Made by a program: the position numbers and the translations under genes | The notes under the pieces: generated by a model | The model's input: only the letters and a program-made list of their open reading frames with translations | Told to the model about the DNA's origin: nothing | Database searches by the model: none | Part shown: piece by piece, positions 1 through 6,821 of the stretch | Position numbering within the stretch: position 1 is the stretch's first letter | How the letters are laid out: each line of letters starts with the position of its first letter | From: CAYMLQ01 sp964390795 | GTDB lineage: Bacteria > Verrucomicrobiota > Kiritimatiellia > RFP12 > UBA1067 | DNA: 8,284 nt | Assembly (NCBI GenBank): GCA_964390795.1 | Contig: CAYMLQ010000277.1 | Span: forward strand, 1 to 8,284 | Direction: 5' to 3'

Positions 1-59
1 GGGAACTGGGGTCTCTTTGGGCATCCTAGCTGCACCTGATCGCAGATGCGCCCGTTCCC
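1..59. repeat. Interrupted inverted repeat at the left edge
   Basis: GGGAAC at 1-6 is complementary to GTTCCC at 54-59, and GGG at 8-10 can continue the stem with CCC at 51-53 across a one-base bulge. Inside it, GCAT (21-24) can pair with ATGC (46-49), and CTGC (30-33) with GCAG (42-45) around an 8-base loop. It lies upstream of the candidate promoter, so it may be the folded 3' end or terminator of a gene outside the window. No strong T-run follows (only CCCTTTG), which argues against a classic intrinsic terminator. I do not recognise it as a known RNA family. The pairing is seen by eye only, and the element may extend beyond the window. Confidence 0.3.
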
Positions 60-66
60 TTTGCTG

Positions 67-95
67 TGTACATGCGTCGCGTTCCCCTGTATGAT
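67..95 (+). promoter_or_regulatory. Candidate sigma-70-type promoter of the efflux operon
   Basis: TGTACA (67-72, four of six matches to TTGACA) is followed after 17 bases by TATGAT (90-95, five of six matches to TATAAT). This would place the transcription start near 102, about 26 bases before the first start codon. It is the best match I see in the 127 bases upstream of the first gene, and all six genes downstream run in the same direction with no obvious later promoter. Promoter consensus in this likely PVC-group host may differ, so this is a candidate only. Confidence 0.35.
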
Positions 96-116
96 GAAAC
101 GCATATCTAAGGGGAA
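82..116. repeat. Seven-base dyad flanking the -10 region
   Basis: TTCCCCT at 82-88 and AGGGGAA at 110-116 are perfect reverse complements separated by 21 bases. The arms bracket the candidate -10 element and presumed transcription start. The right arm also contains a Shine-Dalgarno-like purine run 11 bases before the ATG at 128. As DNA it could be an operator for a dimeric repressor. As RNA it could fold only if transcription starts upstream of 82. A 7-bp dyad can occur by chance in GC-rich DNA. Confidence 0.3.
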
Positions 117-127
117 TCAGGGGGCGC

Positions 128-1504
128 ATGTCTGGGCGAGGAAATAACAGGTTCGATAGGGTGGGGCGGTCGTGCGCGGGCGGGCTCGCCTTGTGCCTGC
201 TGGCCGGCTGCCTTTCGCGCGAGGCGCTTTACGACGATTTGCACCAGACGCGCGACGAGGCATACGCGTCCTGGCTGCGCATCCGCGAGAGCGGCGATCT
301 TCCTGTTCCCGCCGAAAGCCTGACGCTGGACGAGTCCATCCGGATCGCACTGCTCTACAACAAGTCGCTTCAGGCCAAGATTCAGGAACGCGAAGTCGCG
401 CGCGGCCAGGTGGTTTCCGCGTATCAGCTTGCGCTGCCGCGCGTAGACGTGTCGGCCGCCAGCGAATACGGCTCGAGCGACAGCGACAGCGCGCGACTCG
501 TCCTGCGGCAGCCGGTGTTCAGGGGCGGCGGCGTAACGGCCGGGCTGCGGGCGGCCAAGCTCTACGCCTTCTGGTCGGATGAGAGCGTCCGGGACACGGT
601 CCAGAAGGTCATCCTCCTGGTGACGACCGATTATTATGCGGCCATGCTTGCGGAAAGCCTCTGCCACGTCAACCGCGAGGCCGTGGTCTCGGCCGAGGTG
701 CATCTCAACGATGTGCGCGTCAAGCGCGTCAACGGCGTGGCCTCGAAGTACGACGAATTGCGCGCCGAGGTGGACGTTGCGAACTTTCGCGCCGAGCTGC
801 TCCGTCAGGAGAACAATCTGGTGTTCGCCAAAACCAGCCTGCTGCGCGCGTTGGGAACGGCCACCGACGCGCAGATCCACCTGGCGGATGAACTGAAGCA
901 CCTGCCGGTGGACATGGATCTGGAGCGGGCGGTCAAGGTGGCCTACAAGAGCCGCCCGGACCTCTACATGGCCGAGCTGAATATCCGGCTGCAGCGCGAG
1001 AAGGTGCGGTCGCTTCGCAGCACCTATCTCCCGGAGGTCGATTTGGCGCTGAGCGCAGGGACCGACCGTCCACGCGACGGCGATGCGCGCTGGGACGGCT
1101 CGCAGCGCGCGGCTTTGGAGCTGAACTGGGCCCTGTTCGACGGGCTCGGGCGCGAGGGCGAGCTGATCTCCGCCAACGCGCGCCTGAAGCAGCGCGAGAT
1201 CGAGCTGAAGGATGTCGAGGAGGACGTGTTTCTGGGGGTGCAGCAGGCGCTGCTGAACATCAAGAACGCGGACGAGTTCGTGGAGTCGCAGCGGCTCAGC
1301 CTGCAGCATGCGGAAGAGGGGCTGCGGCTGGCGATGACCGGCTACCGCGAAGGCGTCAACACCGAGGTTGAAATCGCCGATGCGCGCTCTGCGCTGACCG
1401 AGGCGCGGGGCAACCACTACCGGGCGCTGTTCGACCACTGCATGGGGCGGCTGGCGCTCGAGCATGCGATGGGGCTTTTGGGCAAGGAGCTGGAAGAGAA
1501 ATGA
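128..1504 (+). CDS. TolC-family outer-membrane efflux lipoprotein
   Basis: This 458-residue protein is the outer-membrane channel of a tripartite efflux system and forms the exit duct for the pump encoded downstream. The N-terminus has basic residues, a hydrophobic stretch and a lipobox LLAGC with Cys28 as the likely lipidated residue, so it should be anchored in the outer membrane. Two outer-membrane efflux protein (OEP) repeats are visible. The first runs from about residue 65 (LTLDESIRIAL) to 240 and includes LRQPVFRGG at 126-134. The second runs from about 264 to 450 with ELNWALFDGLGREGEL at 331-346 and a closing helix around GYREGVNTEVEIADARSAL (405-423). Length is normal for the family. 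The ATG at 128 is preceded by two purine-rich runs (110-116 and 119-124), spaced 11 and 3 bases away, neither ideal. A start further downstream would damage the signal peptide. The stop codon overlaps the next start as ATGA. Confidence 0.93.
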   Translation: MSGRGNNRFDRVGRSCAGGLALCLLAGCLSREALYDDLHQTRDEAYASWLRIRESGDLPVPAESLTLDESIRIALLYNKSLQAKIQEREVARGQVVSAYQLALPRVDVSAASEYGSSDSDSARLVLRQPVFRGGGVTAGLRAAKLYAFWSDESVRDTVQKVILLVTTDYYAAMLAESLCHVNREAVVSAEVHLNDVRVKRVNGVASKYDELRAEVDVANFRAELLRQENNLVFAKTSLLRALGTATDAQIHLADELKHLPVDMDLERAVKVAYKSRPDLYMAELNIRLQREKVRSLRSTYLPEVDLALSAGTDRPRDGDARWDGSQRAALELNWALFDGLGREGELISANARLKQREIELKDVEEDVFLGVQQALLNIKNADEFVESQRLSLQHAEEGLRLAMTGYREGVNTEVEIADARSALTEARGNHYRALFDHCMGRLALEHAMGLLGKELEEK

Positions 1505-2703
1505 AAGCCGTTTTAAAAGGGTTCGCGTACCTGCTTGTGCTGGCGGGAATCGCCGGTGCCGCTTGGCATGGCTACCGCGTCGCGCAAAAGAAGGCGGCGC
1601 CGCCGCTGGAAGACAAGGGGCGGCAGTCGCTGCCGGTGCGGACGGTGACGGTCGGGACGGGGTGCGTCACCAACGCGATCAAGTTGACCGGCGCGCTGGC
1701 AGCGACGCGCATCGTGGAGGTGATGCCCAAGATCTCGGGGCGCTTGGAGTCGCTCGCGCTCGAGGACGGCACGCCGGTTCTGGAAGGCACCAAGGTCACG
1801 AACCGGCAGGTGATCGCGGTCATCGACCACCGCGACATCCGGGCGCAGCTGGCCCAGGCGCGTGCGGCCGTAGAGACGGCGCGCGCGGCGCTCGATACCG
1901 CCAAGGTGGTGCTGAAGGACCGGCTGCGCGAGAAGAACCGCATGAGCAAACTGCTGGCCGAAGGGTCGACCACCGAGCAGCAGCGCGACCTCGCGGAGAC
2001 GGCTCACGAGCAGGCCGTGACGGAAGTGGCGCAGGCCGAAGCGAAGCTGGTCCAGGCGCGCGCGGCGGTCGAGGTGACCGACGTCAACCTCACCGAGGCC
2101 TTCCTGCATGCGCCCATGGACGGCGTGGTGAGCGCCAAGTACGTCGACCCCGGCGCGATGGTCAGCGCCCTGACCAAAGTCGTGCAGATCATGCCGATGG
2201 GGGAGCTGAAGTTTCTGGTGGCGATACCGGGGCCTTACCTGCGACATCTGGTGGCGGGACAGACGACCGTGAACGTGGTGTCGGACGCTGTGCCGGAGCG
2301 GCAGTTCTCCGGCGTGATCGCGCGGATTTATCCGGCGGTCGACCCCGTCACACGCACCGCCACGGTGGAGGTGCGTCTGGCAAACGAGACGGATGCGGCG
2401 GGCGCGTGGATGTTGCGCCCGGGGCTTTATGCCGAGGGCCGGATCATTCTGGAGGTCAGGAGCGGTGTCGTGGTGCTCCCTGCGGATGTGGTGCTGCGGC
2501 GCGGCGACCGGTTTTTGGCGTTCGTGGTCAAGGAGGGCAAGGCCGAGACACGGCAGTTGCAGGTGGGCGTGCGCGACGGCAACCGGTTTGAGATTGCCGG
2601 CGGACTCAAGGCGGGCGAGCAGGTGGTGGTCGAGGGGCAGCACCGTTTGACCGACGGATCTCCCGTCCGTTTTGCTGACGAGGAAGGCAAGCAAGGGAAA
2701 TAG
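1501..2703 (+). CDS. RND efflux periplasmic adaptor subunit (HlyD/AcrA-type membrane fusion protein)
   Basis: This 400-residue adaptor bridges the inner-membrane RND permease and the outer-membrane channel. Residues 8-22 form one hydrophobic anchor with no lipobox cysteine, so it is probably held in the inner membrane by this helix rather than by a lipid. The first lipoyl half follows (about 73-110, VMPKISGRLESLALEDG). Residues 112-197 are an Ala/Glu/Arg-rich helical hairpin without proline that would dock against the TolC-like channel. The second lipoyl half includes APMDGVVSAKYVDPG at 204-218. The beta-barrel has DPVTRTATVEV at 281-291 and LRPGLYAEGRI at 305-315, and a membrane-proximal domain runs to about 390. 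The start overlaps the channel's stop codon as ATGA (1501-1504). Purine-rich runs GGAAGAG (1492-1498) and AAGGAG (1484-1489) precede it, which indicates translational coupling. The hairpin length suits an AcrA-like adaptor. Substrate cannot be told from the sequence. Confidence 0.94.
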   Translation: MKAVLKGFAYLLVLAGIAGAAWHGYRVAQKKAAPPLEDKGRQSLPVRTVTVGTGCVTNAIKLTGALAATRIVEVMPKISGRLESLALEDGTPVLEGTKVTNRQVIAVIDHRDIRAQLAQARAAVETARAALDTAKVVLKDRLREKNRMSKLLAEGSTTEQQRDLAETAHEQAVTEVAQAEAKLVQARAAVEVTDVNLTEAFLHAPMDGVVSAKYVDPGAMVSALTKVVQIMPMGELKFLVAIPGPYLRHLVAGQTTVNVVSDAVPERQFSGVIARIYPAVDPVTRTATVEVRLANETDAAGAWMLRPGLYAEGRIILEVRSGVVVLPADVVLRRGDRFLAFVVKEGKAETRQLQVGVRDGNRFEIAGGLKAGEQVVVEGQHRLTDGSPVRFADEEGKQGK

Positions 2704-2705
2704 CC

Positions 2706-5700
2706 ATGCGACTGCCTGAACTTGGAGTTAGACGCCCGGTTTTCACGCTGATGCTTTTCATCGCTTTCCTCGTACTCGGGTTGGTGTCGCTGACCAAGCT
2801 CCCGGTCGATCTGTTCCCTGAGGTTGAGACGCCGGCGATCACCGTGATCACGCTATGGCCGGGCGCCAGCGTGGAGGATGTCGAAGGCCGTGTGACGCGT
2901 GTGATCGAGAACCAGCTCAGCATCGTGAACAACCTCGACGAGATCACGAGCCGCACGCGCGAAGGCATTTCGGCCGTCACCTGCATGTTCAGGTGGGGGA
3001 CGAATCTTGAAGAGGCGGCAAACGACATCCGCGACTACCTCGGGGCGGCCCGCAACAGCCTGCCGGACGACATCGAAGAGCCTACTGTTTACAAATTCAA
3101 CAGCTCGTCCATGCCGGTGATCTATTACGCGGTAACCGCCGAAGAATCCTGGGAGAAGCTGTTCGATCTGGTCGACACCGATATGGGCGACGTGCTCAAA
3201 CGGCTTCCCGGCGTGGGCGCGGTGCAGGTTTTCGGCGGTCTGCACCGGCAGATCAATATCGACATCGACCCGGTCAAGCTGGCCGGTTACGGGCTGACGC
3301 TCGCGCAGATCGAGCAGACCATCGCCCGCGAAAACATTACGCTTCCGGCGGGCAACATCAAGAACGGCCTCATCGACTACACCGTGCGCGTGCCGGGTGA
3401 ATACAAAGACCCGGAGGAGGCCAAGGACATTGTCCTCAAGCGCAACGAGGGTGGCGGGGCCATCTACCTGCGCGATGTCGCGACGGTCACCGACGGGTTC
3501 GAAGATCCGACCCGCCTGTCGGGTGCCGACGGACATCCCTGCGTGATCTTTCTTGTGCAGAAGCGTTCCGGCGCGAACACCGTCAAGGTCTGCGAGTCGG
3601 TGCGCCAGGCGGTCGCGGACTACCAGGAACTTCTGCCGCAAGACGTCAAGATGGTCAAGCTCACCGACACGAGCGACTTCATCAAGTTGTCCATCCGCAA
3701 CGTGACCGGCGCGCTTTTTTGGGGCGGCATCTTCGTGACGCTGACCACGTTCGTGTTCCTGCGCACGATCCGCGCGTCGCTGGTGATCGTCCTGACCATC
3801 CCGTTCTCGCTGATCATCGCCTTTGTCTTCATGTTCGTGAAAGGCTGGACAGTCAACATCATCTCGCTGTCGGCGCTTTCGGTGGCCATCGGCATGGTGG
3901 TGGACAACGCCGTGGTGGTGCTCGAGAACATCGACAGCTACACGCGTCGGGGCGTGAAGCTGCGCGAGGCGTCGATGTATGCCGCGAGCGAGGTGGGGCT
4001 GGCCATCTCCGCGAGCACGCTGACGACCGTGGTCGTGTTTGTGCCGCTGATGTTTGTGGAGGGGCTGTCGGGCATCTACTTCGGACAGTTAGGCTGCATC
4101 ATCACGGTGACACTCCTTGCGAGTCTGCTCTGTTCGCTCCTGTTGACGCCCATGCTGGCCTCGACCTTGTTGCGTGAAGACCGGGAGATGATTGGCGGCG
4201 GCCCGGTCGGCAGGGTGCTCTACCTCTTCGGCGAGCGGATGCTGGCGGGCCTGGATGCCGGATACGAGCTTTTGCTGGGTGTTGCGCTCAAGTTTCGCGG
4301 ACTCGTCTGCGTGCTGTCCTTTGCGACCTTCTGCTTCTCGCTCGCGCTCTTTCCAATGATCGGATCGGAGTTCTCGCCGGAAACGGACTCCGGCGATCTC
4401 TCGGTCGCTTTCGAATTGCCGTTGGGCACGCGCGTGGAGGAGACCGGGCGCATCTGCGAGGAGGTCCGCAAGCTGGGCGTGAAGATGTTCGGCAAGCAGA
4501 TGATCCTCAGTTCCCGCTGGCGGTGTGGCGATTCCAAGCACGGCTCCGGCAAGCAGGGGACGCACATGGGCAGCGTGGACTTCAAGTTCATCTCGATGGA
4601 AAAGAGGACTGCTTCCACGCGTGACGCCGGCCGTCGGCTGCTCGATGCGCTGCGCGACTGGCCTTCGCTTAGCAAGCTGTCCATGAGCACCGTCAACCGC
4701 ACCATGGGCCGGATCAGCGGCAGCGGCAAGCCGATCGTGATCGAGATCATGGGGCACGACTTGGCTGCAACCCGGCGTGTGGCCAATGAGATCAAGGCGC
4801 TCTGCGACCGCACGCCCGGCGCCAAGGACGCGAGCATCAGCATGGACGAGGGCAAGCCGGAACTGGTTGTGAAGGTGGACCGGCTGAAGGTCGCCACGCT
4901 CGGGCTGAACGTCTCCGACGTGGTCGAGACCGTGCGCACGCTCTTCTACGGCAAGGAGGCCTCCGACTTCCGCGAGGGGGAGAACGAGTACTGGATCTTT
5001 ATGCGGCTGAAGGAGAGCCGCCGCGCGCAGCTCGCCGATATCCTCGACTCCGAGGTCGTGCTGCCGAACGGCAAGCGCGTGCGCGTCGATTCCATCGCCG
5101 AGGTGGTGCAGGAGCTGGGCCCGCTCGACATCGAACGCAAGGACCAGGAGCGCATGGTCAAGGTCGATGTGGACTACTTCGGACGCTCGGTCGGCGATGT
5201 GGCCGCGAGCATCCGGGCGTCGATCGAGAGGGATGTCGTGCTGCCCGAGGCCACGCACATCACCTACGGCGGCATGGTGAAGGAGCAGTCCGAGGCGTTC
5301 TCCGACATGATGATGCTGACACTCCTGGGGCTGGTGCTCGTCTACATGGTCATGGCCGCGCAGTTCGAGTCGTTTAAGGACCCCTTTGTGATCTTCCTCG
5401 CCTTGCCGTTCGCCTTTTCCGGTGCGCTCTTTGCCCTGCTGGGCTTCGGCATGACCTTCAACATGTTCAGTTTCATCGGCATCATCCTGCTCGTGGGCAC
5501 GGGGGTGAACAACGGCATCGTGCTGGTGGACTACATCAACACGCTGAGGGCGAGAGGGGAGAGCATGGCCGACGCGATCCGCCACGGCGGCCGGCAGCGG
5601 TTGCGCCCGGTTCTGATTACCACGCTCACCACGGTTTTTGGTATGATGCCGCTCGCCTTCGCAGGCGGCGAGGGTTCAGAGACGTGGAAGCCGATGGGCG

Positions 5701-5840
5701 TGACCGTGATCGGTGGGCTGACATTCTCAACCATTGTGACGCTGATTCTCGTGCCGGTGCTGTACAGCCTGTTCAACCGCGAGGTGCGGACGAGGCGGGC
5801 GAGACTGCTGCCGGACGATATTCAGCAAACAGAAAAATAA
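2706..5840 (+). CDS. RND-family efflux permease (AcrB/SwrC-like)
   Basis: This 1044-residue protein is the proton-driven inner-membrane pump that takes substrate from the periplasm or membrane and passes it to the adaptor and channel. It shows the RND duplicated plan: TM1 at about 12-30, a large periplasmic loop, TM2-TM7 at about 335-550, a second periplasmic loop at about 555-865, and TM8-TM12 at about 866-1022. Family marks include FPEVETPAITVITLWPGAS (37-55), LPGVGAVQVFGG (167-178) and QFESFKDPFVIFLALPFAFS (886-905). TM4 carries GMVVDNAVVVLENI (396-409), so Asp400 matches AcrB Asp407 and Asn401 replaces Asp408. TM10 has GVNNGIVLVDYIN (933-945), with Asn where AcrB has Lys940. From family knowledge this DN/NN pattern is common in SwrC-like pumps and does not mean loss of function. 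It lacks the metal-binding features I would expect of a CusA-type pump, so it is more likely an amphiphile or drug class exporter. AAGGGA at 2693-2698 lies 7 bases before the ATG, and the gap from the adaptor stop is 2 bases. Confidence 0.96.
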   Translation: MRLPELGVRRPVFTLMLFIAFLVLGLVSLTKLPVDLFPEVETPAITVITLWPGASVEDVEGRVTRVIENQLSIVNNLDEITSRTREGISAVTCMFRWGTNLEEAANDIRDYLGAARNSLPDDIEEPTVYKFNSSSMPVIYYAVTAEESWEKLFDLVDTDMGDVLKRLPGVGAVQVFGGLHRQINIDIDPVKLAGYGLTLAQIEQTIARENITLPAGNIKNGLIDYTVRVPGEYKDPEEAKDIVLKRNEGGGAIYLRDVATVTDGFEDPTRLSGADGHPCVIFLVQKRSGANTVKVCESVRQAVADYQELLPQDVKMVKLTDTSDFIKLSIRNVTGALFWGGIFVTLTTFVFLRTIRASLVIVLTIPFSLIIAFVFMFVKGWTVNIISLSALSVAIGMVVDNAVVVLENIDSYTRRGVKLREASMYAASEVGLAISASTLTTVVVFVPLMFVEGLSGIYFGQLGCIITVTLLASLLCSLLLTPMLASTLLREDREMIGGGPVGRVLYLFGERMLAGLDAGYELLLGVALKFRGLVCVLSFATFCFSLALFPMIGSEFSPETDSGDLSVAFELPLGTRVEETGRICEEVRKLGVKMFGKQMILSSRWRCGDSKHGSGKQGTHMGSVDFKFISMEKRTASTRDAGRRLLDALRDWPSLSKLSMSTVNRTMGRISGSGKPIVIEIMGHDLAATRRVANEIKALCDRTPGAKDASISMDEGKPELVVKVDRLKVATLGLNVSDVVETVRTLFYGKEASDFREGENEYWIFMRLKESRRAQLADILDSEVVLPNGKRVRVDSIAEVVQELGPLDIERKDQERMVKVDVDYFGRSVGDVAASIRASIERDVVLPEATHITYGGMVKEQSEAFSDMMMLTLLGLVLVYMVMAAQFESFKDPFVIFLALPFAFSGALFALLGFGMTFNMFSFIGIILLVGTGVNNGIVLVDYINTLRARGESMADAIRHGGRQRLRPVLITTLTTVFGMMPLAFAGGEGSETWKPMGVTVIGGLTFSTIVTLILVPVLYSLFNREVRTRRARLLPDDIQQTEK

Positions 5841-5846
5841 GGAGAG
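5841..5846 (+). promoter_or_regulatory. Ribosome binding site of the ThuA-domain gene
   Basis: GGAGAG begins immediately after the TAA stop of the RND permease (5838-5840) and lies 4 bases before the ATG at 5851. It fixes this start codon. With a gap of only 10 bases, the ThuA-domain gene must be read from the same message as the pump. Confidence 0.75.
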
Positions 5847-5850
5847 TCTT

Positions 5851-6774
5851 ATGAAGCGTGTAATGATGGCGGCGTGCGCCGCCCTGATGATCCCTGTCGT
5901 GTCAAGTCTGGCTCAGGCTCCGAAACCTGCGGCGAAGCCGCCTGCGGCGCCCAAGCCGCTGCCCGTCGTGACCCCCGAGGCCGTGACCCAGTTGGAGACG
6001 TTGATCGGCAGCGCCTTGAGCGCCAAGCCGGCCAAAGCCCGCAAGGTGCTGGTCTTCAGCAAGTGCGAAGGCTTCGTGCACGGCGAAGGCATCGTCTATG
6101 GCATTAAGGCGTTGGAGATCGCCGCAGCCAAGACCGGCGCGTTCCAGGCGGACTTCACGACCGATTACGCTGCGCTGACGGACAAGGCGAATCTGTTTAA
6201 GTACGACGCGGTGGTCCTGAACAACACCACGGGCCTGAAAACCAAGGCCAATCCCGCGCTCGTGCCCAACCTGACGGAGTTCGTGAAAGCCGGCCGCGGC
6301 CTCTGCGTGATCCATGGTGGCGCGGATAACTTTAAAGACAGCGCCGAAGCGGCTGAGATGGTGGGCGGCCAGTTCGACGGGCATCCGTGGGGCGGCGGCG
6401 GAACCTGGGCGTTCAAGCTTGATGATCCGTCCAGCCCGCTCAACAAAGCGTTCGACGGCAAAGGCTTCAAATCGGGAGAAGAGGTCTATCAGCAGAAGTC
6501 GCCGCCCTATGACCGCTCCAAACTGCACGTGTTGGTCTCGCTCGATCTGGCGGACGAAACCACGGCCAAGGCGAATATCGACAAGCAGAAACGTGCGGAC
6601 AAGGACTATGCGGTGAGCTGGATCCGGCCGTATGGCGAAGGGCGCGTGTTCTACACGTCCTTTGGACATGACAAGCGCGCTTATCTGGACAAGGCCCGCC
6701 TGTGGCATATCCTCGATTGCCTGCAGTACACGATCGGCGATATCAAAGCCGACGATAGGCCCGTTGCGAAATAA
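5851..6774 (+). CDS. Exported ThuA-domain protein
   Basis: This 307-residue protein has a Sec signal peptide (residues 1-23, likely cut after AQA at 21-23) and a Pro/Ala/Lys-rich linker (24-40). A ThuA domain follows, a fold related to class I glutamine amidotransferases, from about residue 65 to 293. Family-like segments are KVLVFSKCEGFVHGEGI (65-81), GLCVIHGGADNF (150-161), GGQFDGHPW (172-180), EEVYQ (210-214) and VSWIRPYGEGRVFYTSFGHD (255-274). These are the signatures of the large set of secreted ThuA proteins in Planctomycetes and Verrucomicrobia, usually annotated only by domain. ThuA of Rhizobiales works with the Gfo/Idh/MocA protein ThuB in 3-keto-trehalose metabolism, and here too a Gfo/Idh/MocA gene follows. 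I infer a periplasmic, sugar-related role, but the substrate is unknown. It starts 10 bases after the pump gene, so co-expression with the efflux system is very likely. Confidence 0.9.
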   Translation: MKRVMMAACAALMIPVVSSLAQAPKPAAKPPAAPKPLPVVTPEAVTQLETLIGSALSAKPAKARKVLVFSKCEGFVHGEGIVYGIKALEIAAAKTGAFQADFTTDYAALTDKANLFKYDAVVLNNTTGLKTKANPALVPNLTEFVKAGRGLCVIHGGADNFKDSAEAAEMVGGQFDGHPWGGGGTWAFKLDDPSSPLNKAFDGKGFKSGEEVYQQKSPPYDRSKLHVLVSLDLADETTAKANIDKQKRADKDYAVSWIRPYGEGRVFYTSFGHDKRAYLDKARLWHILDCLQYTIGDIKADDRPVAK

Positions 6775-6803
6775 AGAAGCGTGTGCGTTATTCAAGTCGC
6801 TTG

Positions 6804-6821
6804 ATGAGGAGCTCCTTCATG
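6804..6821 (+). promoter_or_regulatory. Shine-Dalgarno site inside a near-palindrome covering the start codon
   Basis: AGGAG at 6807-6811 lies 7 bases before the ATG at 6819 and decides this start over the upstream in-frame GTG at 6783. The site lies within ATGAGG-AGCT-CCTTCAT (6804-6820), whose arms are complementary with one bulged base. The RNA could therefore fold into a small hairpin that hides both the ribosome binding site and the first two bases of the start codon. Translation might then depend on ribosomes arriving from the ThuA gene 44 bases upstream, although the stem is short. Confidence 0.45.

Noticed and set aside
107..1465. Long open frame on the minus strand opposite the TolC-like gene (452 codons)
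   Set aside because: The + strand frame has a lipobox and two clear OEP repeats. The minus-strand translation is rich in Arg, His, Leu and Gln with no recognisable domain, as expected of an antisense shadow in GC-rich DNA.
1464..2591. Second + strand frame overlapping the adaptor gene (375 codons), possibly a frameshifted fusion with the channel
   Set aside because: Its translation is Gly/Arg/Ala-rich and without domains, while the other frame gives an uninterrupted adaptor with all expected domains.
4089..5585. Long minus-strand frame opposite the RND permease (498 codons)
   Set aside because: It lies wholly within conserved transmembrane and periplasmic coding sequence of the permease and shows His/Asp/Gln-rich low-information composition. 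A peptide stretch inside it (around 4600-4680) resembles shadow peptides seen over tRNA genes, but the DNA there shows no tRNA cloverleaf.
5902..6795. Minus-strand frame opposite the ThuA-domain gene (297 codons)
   Set aside because: The + strand protein has a signal peptide, ribosome binding site and ThuA motifs. The antisense frame has none of these and only mirrors codon composition.
6783..6818. Upstream in-frame GTG start for the Gfo/Idh/MocA gene
   Set aside because: It has no good ribosome binding site. The ATG at 6819 has AGGAG at proper spacing and puts the twin-arginine motif at the very N-terminus, as usual for Tat signals.
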